A stretch of DNA of 64,000 nt from Pseudomonas shahriarae. GTDB taxonomy: Bacteria; Pseudomonadota; Gammaproteobacteria; Pseudomonadales; Pseudomonadaceae. The position numbers were made by a program, and so were the translations under genes. Each line of letters opens with the position of its first letter. Positions within the stretch are counted from its first letter, which is position 1. Below the pieces are notes generated by a model that was given only the letters and a program-made list of their open reading frames with translations, was not told the origin of the DNA and did not search any database. This document shows, piece after piece, positions 12,776 to 19,781 of the stretch. The stretch lies in contig NZ_CP077085.1 in assembly GCF_014268455.2 (NCBI RefSeq), positions 620,001-684,000 on the forward strand. Reading direction: 5' to 3'.

Positions 12776-13136
12776 ATGACACTTCTCTATCAGCCCAAAG
12801 AAGGCAGTGTGTTGATTCGTGATTTTCGAGGCTATGAGGTGCCGGAAATCATCAAGATCAGACCCGTCATTGTGATACGCAGGCACAGGACCAATAAGCT
12901 GTTGGTAACGGTTGTGCCCCTAAGTACCACGGCGCCGCAGACGGTACTCGCACACCACTTGCAGCTTGAAAGCTAACCCAGTGTGCTGGGCGAAATGCGA
13001 CAGCGTTGCCACCGTCAGCCTTGGACGACTTGATCGAATCAAGCGTAAGGATCGGCATGGCAAACGAACTTACAAAATCGCTGAACTTTCCAGTGAGCAG
13101 TTTTTAGCTGTTAAGGCCAAGCCAGCCTGCTTGTGA
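12776..13136 (+). pseudogene. Frameshifted PemK/MazF-type toxin remnant
   Basis: The first frame (ATG 12776 or GTG 12767) reads through QPKEGSVLIRDF, KIRPVIVI and VTVVPLSTTAP, the conserved core of type II PemK/MazF endoribonuclease toxins, and stops at 12974. Reading on from 12975, one base out of frame, gives NPVCWAKCDSVATVSLGRLD and a lysine-rich tail to a TGA at 13134-13136, which is the expected second half (WAKCD, then VSxxRLD). One extra base near 12974 explains the break. The segment before WAKCD also looks short, so a small deletion is possible. No antitoxin gene is visible next to it. Family call good; loss of function inferred. Confidence 0.78.
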
Positions 13137-13139
13137 AGA

Positions 13140-13160
13140 GGGCGCCGAAAGGCGCCCTTT
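13140..13160 (+). terminator. Hairpin terminator between toxin remnant and APE cluster
   Basis: GGGCGCC-GAAA-GGCGCCC followed by TTT. The perfect 7-base GC stem has a stable tetraloop. It lies 3 bases after the pseudogene stop and about 45 bases beyond the end of the minus-strand APE operon, so it may serve both directions. Confidence 0.75.
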
Positions 13161-13203
13161 GTCGTTTCTGGTGCAAGGTAGATGCCGGTTTTTCAGGCGC
13201 CGA

Positions 13204-13653
13204 TCAGTTCTGCTTCGACGTCCCCGTCTCCTTGAACAACTGCGCCGCGGTACCCGCTTGCGCGGCGCCGTTAGAGCGCAACGCGGCCATGATGTCGCGG
13301 TCGAGCATGCTCACCCAGCGGTTGTAGTTGCGATGGATCTTGCCGTTCTTGTAGCCCAGTTCCTGGCTGTCGCGATACGTGATGGCGTAGCTGGTGCCGG
13401 TGTAGCGAATGTCGATTTCGGCGTAGTAGCGGTTGCGCACGTTGATCTGGGCCTGGATCAGGCGTGGGTCGGCGCGTTGCACGGTCCAGTTGCGCTTGTC
13501 CAGGGCGGTGAGGATGCTCTGTTTCATTTTCTCTTCACTGACCTGCTCGTTGGCGGCAAGCGCGTGCTGGGTGTTGAGCACCGGCTTGCTGGTGCAGCCG
13601 GCAGCGGTCAGCAGCGTCAGGGCGATAAGGGTGGCGCGTAGCAACGAAGACAT
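13204..13653 (-). CDS. Small outer-membrane-type lipoprotein of the APE cluster
   Basis: Product of 149 residues with a lipoprotein signal peptide: hydrophobic ALTLLTAAGC with the lipidated Cys at 20. The ATG at 13653 is chosen over one at 13671 because GGAGAG lies 7 bases upstream. The mature part is a compact domain with repeated Tyr/Arg strands (RNRYYAEIDIRYTGTSYAITYR) ending in a Gln/Ala-rich tail. I do not recognise a named family. As last gene of the minus-strand aryl polyene operon, 27 bases after the ketosynthase, it probably helps hold or export the product at the envelope; that role is inferred from position. Confidence 0.85.
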   Translation of the reverse strand: MSSLLRATLIALTLLTAAGCTSKPVLNTQHALAANEQVSEEKMKQSILTALDKRNWTVQRADPRLIQAQINVRNRYYAEIDIRYTGTSYAITYRDSQELGYKNGKIHRNYNRWVSMLDRDIMAALRSNGAAQAGTAAQLFKETGTSKQN

Positions 13654-13680
13654 TGCGTTCTCTCCAATCAAATAAAAGGC

Positions 13681-14907
13681 TTACTGCCAGCGGCGAAAGA
13701 TCAGCGACGTGTTGACGCCGCCAAAGGCAAAGTTGTTGTTCATCACGTAGTCGTTGTGCATCTGGCGGAACTCGCCGCGCAGGTAATCCAGCTCGCCGCA
13801 GCGCGGGTCCACTTGATCGAGGTTGAAGGTCGGCACGTACTGGTCGCGGTTCATCATCTCGATGCTGAACCACGACTCCAGCGCCCCGCAGGCGCCCAGG
13901 GTATGGCCGAGGAAACTCTTCTGCGAGCTGATGGGCATGCGGCTGCCGAACAGGCTGCTGGTGGCCAGGGTTTCGGCAATGTCACCTTGTTCGGTGGCGG
14001 TGCCGTGGCCGTTCACATAACCGATGGCATCCGGCGCCAGGCCGGCATCTTCGAGGGCCAGCTCCATGGCGCGGCGCATGGTGGTCTGTTCAGGTCGCGT
14101 GGTGTGCTGGCCGTCGGCGTTGCTGCCAAAACCAACGATTTCGGCATGGATATGCGCACCACGGGCCAGGGCATGTTCCAGCTCCTCAAGCACCAGCATG
14201 CCGCCGCCTTCGCCGATCACCAGGCCGTCGCGACCGCTGTCGTAGGGCCGTGGGCTGGTTTGCGGCGCGTCGTTTTTCAGGCTGGTGGCGTAGAGCGCGT
14301 CAAACACCATGGCTTCGGTGGGGCACAGTTCTTCGGCGCCACCGGCGAGCATCAGTGGCAGGCGGCCGAACTTGATCGCTTCATAGGCATAGCCGATGCC
14401 CTGGCTGCCACTGGTACACGCGCTGGACGTGGGGATCAGGCGCCCGGTGAGGCCAAAAAAGATGCTGATATTGGCCGCCGTGGTGTGCGGCATCATGCGC
14501 ACGTAGGAGTTGGCGTTCAGACCCTCGGCCACCGAGTTGAGCAGCATATTGCCGAATGCCTTGATCTCGTCGGTGCTGCCGGTGGATGAGCCGCAGGCCA
14601 CACCCATGCGCCCATCCTTGATCGACGCATCGCCCAGCAGGCCGGCGTCTTGCAACGCCTGCTCGGCGGCCCACACCGCCAGGCGCGAGACCCGGCCCAT
14701 GCTGCGCAATTGTTTGCGGGTCCAGTGGGCGGGCACCACAAAGTCGTCAATCGGCCCGGCCAGGCGGGTGTTCAGTTCGCTGAAGCGATCCCACTCGTCC
14801 ATGCGCCGGATACCGCTGCGCCGGGCGCGGAAGTTGGCGACGATGGTGTCCCAGTCGCTGCCCAGGGAGGTCATGCCGGCCATGCCGGTGACTACCACAC
14901 GTTTCAT
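13681..14907 (-). CDS. apeR: Beta-ketoacyl-ACP synthase (ApeR-type)
   Basis: Condensing enzyme of the FabF fold, 408 residues. The Cys-His-His triad is complete: Cys in TSSACTSGSQG, His in NGHGTATEQGD and His in FLGHTLGACGALES. It should therefore decarboxylate malonyl-ACP and condense it. The start at 14907 overlaps the stop of the upstream ketoreductase gene as TGATG. In aryl polyene clusters a second KS at this position, after KR, is called ApeR and is thought to act on early or specific chain lengths. Family certain; the assignment rests on gene order. Confidence 0.92.
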   Translation of the reverse strand: MKRVVVTGMAGMTSLGSDWDTIVANFRARRSGIRRMDEWDRFSELNTRLAGPIDDFVVPAHWTRKQLRSMGRVSRLAVWAAEQALQDAGLLGDASIKDGRMGVACGSSTGSTDEIKAFGNMLLNSVAEGLNANSYVRMMPHTTAANISIFFGLTGRLIPTSSACTSGSQGIGYAYEAIKFGRLPLMLAGGAEELCPTEAMVFDALYATSLKNDAPQTSPRPYDSGRDGLVIGEGGGMLVLEELEHALARGAHIHAEIVGFGSNADGQHTTRPEQTTMRRAMELALEDAGLAPDAIGYVNGHGTATEQGDIAETLATSSLFGSRMPISSQKSFLGHTLGACGALESWFSIEMMNRDQYVPTFNLDQVDPRCGELDYLRGEFRQMHNDYVMNNNFAFGGVNTSLIFRRWQ

Positions 14908-15635
14908 CAGCACAGGCCCCCGTTCACGGCCAGGACCTGGCGGGTGATGTAGCCGGCTTCGGCTGACATCAGGAAGTTCACCGCACTGGCGACCTCTTCG
15001 GGGGTGCCCATGCGTTGCGCGGGGATCATTTTCATCAGCTCTTCCACCGGCACATTCTCATCGAGCATTGCCGTGTCGATCAGGCCCGGGGCCACGCAGT
15101 TGACGGTGATCTTGCGCTTGCCCAGCTCAATGGCCAGGGCCTTGGCGGCGCCGATCAGGCCGGCCTTGGACGCGCTGTAGTTGACCTGGCCACGGTTGCC
15201 GATCAGCCCCGAGACCGAGGTAATACATACAATGCGCCCGGCCGCACGACGCCGGATCATCGGCATCATCACTGGGTGTAGCACGTTATAGAAACCATCG
15301 AGATTGGTACGCATCACCACGTCCCAGTCGTCTTCCGACAACGCCGGGAACGCGCCATCGCGGGTCAGCCCGGCATTCAGCACCACGCCGTAATAGGCAC
15401 CGTGGGCTTCTACGTCGGCTTCAAGGATCTGCTTGCAGGTGGCCCGGTCCGCCACGTCGAATTGCAGTACCCGCGCCTTGCGGCCCAGGGCCTCGACTTC
15501 GACCTGTACGGCATCTGCCTCGGCGCGGCCGCTGCGGCAATGCAGCACAATGTCATGGCCGGCCTGGGCCAGGCGCAGGGCGATAGCGCGGCCGATACCC
15601 CGGCTGGAGCCGGTGACCAGTACGGATTCAGTCAT
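14907..15635 (-). CDS. apeQ: 3-ketoacyl-ACP reductase FabG-like (ApeQ-type)
   Basis: Short-chain dehydrogenase of 242 residues that would reduce the beta-keto group with NADPH during polyene extension. The Rossmann motif TGSSRGIGRA lies at residues 8-17, the catalytic Ser region at ITSVSG and the Tyr-Lys pair in NYSASKAG. NCVAPGLIDTAM is the usual post-catalytic segment. It overlaps the dehydratase gene by 8 bases upstream and shares TGATG with the KS downstream, so it is tightly coupled within the operon. Confidence 0.95.
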   Translation of the reverse strand: MTESVLVTGSSRGIGRAIALRLAQAGHDIVLHCRSGRAEADAVQVEVEALGRKARVLQFDVADRATCKQILEADVEAHGAYYGVVLNAGLTRDGAFPALSEDDWDVVMRTNLDGFYNVLHPVMMPMIRRRAAGRIVCITSVSGLIGNRGQVNYSASKAGLIGAAKALAIELGKRKITVNCVAPGLIDTAMLDENVPVEELMKMIPAQRMGTPEEVASAVNFLMSAEAGYITRQVLAVNGGLC

Positions 15636-16092
15636 GACGCGTGTCCTTCGATTCAGCTAAATAGTTGGCCGCCTGGGGCGGTCGAAATACGTTCAGGCGG
15701 GCGCTGGCCTGGATCCCGTCGCCGGTCAGGTGGCATTCGAACACACCCATGCCGTTGTCGTCTTCCAGGGAGCGCAGGCCGTGGATGGTCAGTTCGCTGC
15801 CGGCGGGAAAGTGCTCGACATTGCATTCGAATTTGCGCGTGCCCAGCAGGAAGCCCAACTCCACTGCTTCGCCGTTCTGGCGTGCGCGGCAGCCGGCATA
15901 GGCGGCCACGCTTTGCGCCATCAACTCGACGCCGACCCAGGCCGGCAGGCTGCCGTCAGGGCGGTTGAACAGGCCGCCGGGCTTGACGGTGACGCGGGTG
16001 CGGATCTGTTCTTCATCGAACGCCAACACCTGGTCGATCAGGATCATGTCCCCGGCGTGGGGCAGCAGTTCGGCGAGTGGCCAATGGCTCAT
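15628..16092 (-). CDS. apeP: Hotdog-fold 3-hydroxyacyl-ACP dehydratase (ApeP-type)
   Basis: 154-residue single hotdog domain. It begins ELLPHAGDMILIDQV, as in FabZ/FabA-like dehydratases, and carries the helix segment WVGVELMAQSVAAYAG with the acidic residue (Glu) usual for the second catalytic group. The FabZ GHFPxxP histidine motif is absent here but present in the dehydratase domain fused to the ligase at 26499-28169. Work on aryl polyene synthases describes two dehydratase chains, ApeI and ApeP, acting together, and the division of residues seen here fits that. It overlaps its neighbours by 4 bases (ATGA) and 8 bases. Confidence 0.87.
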   Translation of the reverse strand: MSHWPLAELLPHAGDMILIDQVLAFDEEQIRTRVTVKPGGLFNRPDGSLPAWVGVELMAQSVAAYAGCRARQNGEAVELGFLLGTRKFECNVEHFPAGSELTIHGLRSLEDDNGMGVFECHLTGDGIQASARLNVFRPPQAANYLAESKDTRHD

Positions 16093-17255
16093 AGGGCGTC
16101 TCCGATAATCAGGCTGACGTTATTGCCGCCGAAGGCAAACGAGTTACTCATCAGGCAGCGTTTTTCCAGGAGGTCGCCGACCTTGGCCCAGCGCAGGGCG
16201 GGCAGCGCCGGGTCGGCTTGGCCGTCCCAGATATGGGGCGGCACAGCACCTTCCATCAGGCTCAGCCAGCAGAATGCCGCTTCCAGCGCCCCGGCGGCGC
16301 CGAGGGTATGGCCGGTCATGGGCTTGGTCGAGGAACAGGCTACACCGGCGGGGAACAGGCTTGCCACGGCCAGGCTTTCCATGGCGTCGTTATGCTGGGT
16401 GGCGGTGCCGTGCAGGTTCAGGTAACCGATCTGCGCCGGCGCCAGTTTCGCGCTGGCCAGGGCCTTGCGCATGGCCTGCAATGCGCCCTTGCCGCTGGGT
16501 TCCGGCGCAGAAATATGGTGCGCATCGCAACTGGCGCCGCTACCCAGCAGGGCGATGGGCGCCGGGGTTTTGCTCATCAGGAACAGCACCGCCGCCTCGC
16601 CGATATTGATGCCGTTGCGGTTCACCGAAAACGGGTTGCAGCGTTCGCTGGAGACCGCTTCCAGCGAGGTAAAGCCATTGAGGGTCAGCTTGCACAGGCT
16701 ATCGACCCCGCCACACAGCACCGCATCGCACAGGCCCAGGTCCAGCAGGCGGCGTGCGCTCATCATTGCGCGGGCGCTGGAGGTGCAGGCGGTGGAAATC
16801 ACATAGGCCGGGCCGCTCAGTTGCAGCCAGTCGGCGAGGAAGTTGGCCGGGGCGCCGAGTTCCTGTTGCCGGTAGTCATAGGCCTCGGGGAACTGCCCTT
16901 CGCGCAGGTAATGGGCGATGCCGCGACTGGCTTCATCAATGCCCGAGGTGCTGGTACCCAGCACCACACCGATACGCGAGGCGCCAAAGGTGTCGATCGC
17001 CTGCCGGATCGGGCCTTCGATCTGCAAGGCGGCCTCCAGCAACAGCTGATTATTGCGACTGCTCTGCTGGGCCAGGTGCGGCGGCAGTGGCGCCAGTTCG
17101 CCAGGCACGCTGCCCACCGGCAGTACTCGCTCGGGCACCCAGCCGCTCTCGGCGCGCATACCCGAGCAATCCCCGGCAAACAGATTGCGCCGCACGGCCT
17201 GCTGGCCGCGGCCTAGGGCGCAGATGATCCCCAGGGCATTGAGGTAGGCGGTCAT
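16089..17255 (-). CDS. apeO: Beta-ketoacyl-ACP synthase (ApeO-type)
   Basis: Main chain-extending ketosynthase candidate, 388 residues. The triad is intact: Cys in ISTACTSSARAM, His in NLHGTATQHNDA and His in MTGHTLGAAGALEA. In aryl polyene synthases this KS pairs with a chain-length-factor partner (ApeC, here at 30007-30726). The gene sits between the lipoprotein gene and the dehydratase gene with 4-base ATGA overlaps on both sides, matching the N-O-P order of described clusters. Confidence 0.93.
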   Translation of the reverse strand: MTAYLNALGIICALGRGQQAVRRNLFAGDCSGMRAESGWVPERVLPVGSVPGELAPLPPHLAQQSSRNNQLLLEAALQIEGPIRQAIDTFGASRIGVVLGTSTSGIDEASRGIAHYLREGQFPEAYDYRQQELGAPANFLADWLQLSGPAYVISTACTSSARAMMSARRLLDLGLCDAVLCGGVDSLCKLTLNGFTSLEAVSSERCNPFSVNRNGINIGEAAVLFLMSKTPAPIALLGSGASCDAHHISAPEPSGKGALQAMRKALASAKLAPAQIGYLNLHGTATQHNDAMESLAVASLFPAGVACSSTKPMTGHTLGAAGALEAAFCWLSLMEGAVPPHIWDGQADPALPALRWAKVGDLLEKRCLMSNSFAFGGNNVSLIIGDAL

Positions 17256-17734
17256 GGGCTGCTCTCAAGCGCGGTGACGCGATAGTTCAGGTGCTGGCCG
17301 GGCATGTTCACGCTGAAGGTCAGGGGCGCGCGGTAGATCACCTGCCAGTGCGGCTTGAGTACCCGTACGCCATCGCCTTCACGGGCTTGGGGGTAGTTGC
17401 CGGGCATTTCAGCGGCCGGGGTCAGGGCGAACAGCAGCGCCGCAAACAGCTCGCGGGCCTGGGGGTTGGGCGGTAGCAGGCCATCTGCCTGCCAACGGCC
17501 GGCCACCAGCTTTTGCCGGGCCTGGGGGATGCCCAGCGGGTCCATCAGTGACCAGCGCAGGGCCTCGCCTTCGCGCTGGATCACCAGCAACCAGTCCTGG
17601 CGCTGGCCGTCCTGCTCGCGCTCGATATGCAATTGCAGGGGCAAGGCCAGGCTCGGTGTATGCACCGGCAGTGGCGGCTGGCTGGCGCACGCGGCCAGCA
17701 GCAACAGGCAGCCGATCAACAACGCGCGGATCAT
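17252..17734 (-). CDS. DUF3261-type lipoprotein (ApeN-type)
   Basis: 160-residue predicted lipoprotein. The signal peptide MIRALLIGCLLLLAAC ends in a lipobox with Cys16. The mature domain is beta-rich, with WSLMDPLGIPQARQKL in its middle, resembling the outer-membrane lipoprotein family (DUF3261) that accompanies aryl polyene clusters. It probably works with the LolA-like carrier and the MMPL exporter in a Lol-like transfer of the polyene lipid to the outer membrane; this is inference from co-occurrence. It overlaps the methyltransferase and ketosynthase genes by 4 bases each. Confidence 0.8.
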   Translation of the reverse strand: MIRALLIGCLLLLAACASQPPLPVHTPSLALPLQLHIEREQDGQRQDWLLVIQREGEALRWSLMDPLGIPQARQKLVAGRWQADGLLPPNPQARELFAALLFALTPAAEMPGNYPQAREGDGVRVLKPHWQVIYRAPLTFSVNMPGQHLNYRVTALESSP

Positions 17735-18480
17735 GCTGGCGGGCCTGCGAGTGGCTTGCGTGCAACCACATTCACCAGGGTCTCTTCACGCTCGCCAAAC
17801 GGCTTGGGCTGACGCAGGCCCCAACGCTCCAGCAGGCCGAAGTCAGCCGAGCGGCTCCACCACAGGTACGGGTACGACACATTCTGCGGGCCAAACTCGA
17901 AACCCTGGTCGCGGATCATCTCCAGGTACTCGGCGGCGCTTTTCTGCACATGCATCGGGTGGCGGAACAGCCAGCGAATCACCCAGGTGTCGATATAGGC
18001 TTCGGTGGACTCGGCAAACAGCAGGTAGCCGCCCGGCTTGAGCACCCGATAGAACTCGGTGAGTGCCCGCTGTTGCTCCACCAGGTGGTGGAAGGTCTGG
18101 TGGCAGAACAGGATATCGACACTGTCATCGGCCACCTTGAGGGTTGCGCAATCGCTGCCGATCAACTCGATATCAATGCCCTGGCGCGCCGCTTCGGCAC
18201 GGCTCAGGTCGAGGCTGTGGGGGTCGGCGTCAAGGCCGATCAGGCGCTGGGGGGCGAATACCTGCTGCAAATAACGGAACGACTTGCCCTGGCCGCAACC
18301 GGCATCCAGCAGCACTGGAGCTTCCGGCAGCGGGGTGCTGAACAGGCTGCGCAGGTCGTTGATTGCCACGCGCAGCACATGATGCTGCCAGGTGTGGCTG
18401 CGCAGGAACCAGAAGCCGAATTTGGTTTCTTCGACGTAGTTTTTACTCAAGTACTCTTTTGACACAGGTGGGCTGCTCAT
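17731..18480 (-). CDS. Class I SAM-dependent methyltransferase
   Basis: 249 residues with the Rossmann-like SAM site: motif I VLLDAGCGQGKSFRYL (about 61-76), the acidic GLDADPHSLDLS and the later DILFCHQTFHHL. The most likely substrate is the aryl head of the polyene (C- or O-methylation of the phenol ring), as methylated aryl heads are known from this pigment class; the site cannot be read from sequence. The start at 18480 gives a 4-base overlap with the halogenase-like gene, so the two tailoring enzymes are translated together. Confidence 0.87.
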   Translation of the reverse strand: MSSPPVSKEYLSKNYVEETKFGFWFLRSHTWQHHVLRVAINDLRSLFSTPLPEAPVLLDAGCGQGKSFRYLQQVFAPQRLIGLDADPHSLDLSRAEAARQGIDIELIGSDCATLKVADDSVDILFCHQTFHHLVEQQRALTEFYRVLKPGGYLLFAESTEAYIDTWVIRWLFRHPMHVQKSAAEYLEMIRDQGFEFGPQNVSYPYLWWSRSADFGLLERWGLRQPKPFGEREETLVNVVARKPLAGPPA

Positions 18481-19724
18481 AGGTTTTCTGCCGCACAAAT
18501 TTCCGAGAGCATCCGCAAGCGGCGCTTGGGTTCGCTGACAAAGGGGTTGCGTTCATCCCAGGCGTAGCCGGCGAGGATCGAACTGATCATGCGGCGGATT
18601 TCCGGCGAGCTGCCAGGGTGATAGATCACATCCTGGAAGGTGCCGGCGTACCAGCCTTCGACGTAGCAGCGGAAGGTGTCGACCCCGCGTTTGAGCGGCA
18701 CCGCGAACTCGGTTTGCCAGTCCACGCTTTCGCCCTTGAGCTGGCGGTGCAAGAGCCCGGCGGCCATGCTGGCCGAGCGCATGGCGATGGTCACGCCGGA
18801 CGAGAACACCGGGTCGAGGAACTCCGCGGCATTGCCCAGCAGCGCAAACCCCGGGCCATGCAGGGTGGTGACGTTCGCCGAGTAGCCGCCAATGGTCCGG
18901 GCCGGGGTATCCCACACGGCATTCGCCAGCACACTGGACAGGCTCGGGGTTTGTTCGATAAAGCGGCGCAGGCAGGCATCCAGATCCCCATCGCAGCCGG
19001 CGAAATGCTCCTTGGCCGCGACCACGCCCACCGAGCAGCGCCCGTTGCTGAACGGGATGGTCCAGAACCAGATATCGCGCTGGGTCGGGTGGGTGGTGAT
19101 AAGAATCTTGCTGCGGTCGAAGCCCGGATGTTCGATATGGTCCTCGACGTGGGTGAACACCGCCTGGCGCAGCGGGAAGTTCGACGGCGCTTCCAGGTTC
19201 AGCAGGCGTGGCAGCACGCGACCGTAACCGCTGGCGTCGAGGACGAAGCCGGCCTTGATGTGGTATTCGCGACCGTTTTCGCGGCGTACATGCAGGTAGC
19301 GGTGGCCGGCGGCGAAATCCACCCCGACCAGGGTCTGGCCGTAACGGATCTCTACGCCTTGCAGCGCCGCCTGATCGGCCAGCAACTTGTCGAAGTCGGC
19401 GCGCTGGACCTGGAAGGTCGTGGGCTTGCCGTCGCTGAATGTGTCACCGAAATCAAAGGCGCTGTAGCGCTCGCCCCAGGCAAACGCGGCACCGGTTTTC
19501 AGTTGGAAACCGGCGGCGTTGACGGCCTCGAGCATGCCGGCCTCTTCGATAAAGTCGATGCAGTGGGACAGCAGGCTCTCGCCGATGGAAAAACGCGGGA
19601 AGTGCTCGCGCTCGATGATCAATACATCATGCCCGTTACGCTTGAGCAGCGCGGCCGCAATGGCACCGGACGGGCCGGCACCGATCACCACGACCTGGCG
19701 GCGTTCCATTTCAACTGTGGGCAC
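18477..19724 (-). CDS. Flavin-dependent halogenase-like oxidoreductase
   Basis: 415-residue FAD protein. The nucleotide-binding motif VVVIGAGPSG is at 11-20. Two halogenase hallmarks are present: a Lys in FQLKTGAAFAWG (K76), where flavin halogenases keep the Lys that carries hypohalous acid, and WFWTIP (219-224), an exact WxWxIP. A FAD-contact segment ALLGNAAEFLDPVFSSG lies near 300. The start is GTG at 19724 with AAGGAG just upstream. It lies before the methyltransferase gene in the operon. Likely role: chlorination or bromination of the aryl head, as xanthomonadins are brominated aryl polyenes. A non-halogenating oxidase remains possible. Confidence 0.8.
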   Translation of the reverse strand: MPTVEMERRQVVVIGAGPSGAIAAALLKRNGHDVLIIEREHFPRFSIGESLLSHCIDFIEEAGMLEAVNAAGFQLKTGAAFAWGERYSAFDFGDTFSDGKPTTFQVQRADFDKLLADQAALQGVEIRYGQTLVGVDFAAGHRYLHVRRENGREYHIKAGFVLDASGYGRVLPRLLNLEAPSNFPLRQAVFTHVEDHIEHPGFDRSKILITTHPTQRDIWFWTIPFSNGRCSVGVVAAKEHFAGCDGDLDACLRRFIEQTPSLSSVLANAVWDTPARTIGGYSANVTTLHGPGFALLGNAAEFLDPVFSSGVTIAMRSASMAAGLLHRQLKGESVDWQTEFAVPLKRGVDTFRCYVEGWYAGTFQDVIYHPGSSPEIRRMISSILAGYAWDERNPFVSEPKRRLRMLSEICAAENL

Positions 19725-19781
19725 TGTGGCTCCTTGCCGGGTTGGCGATCATTACATTCAACTCAAAAAAATTAGTGGGCA

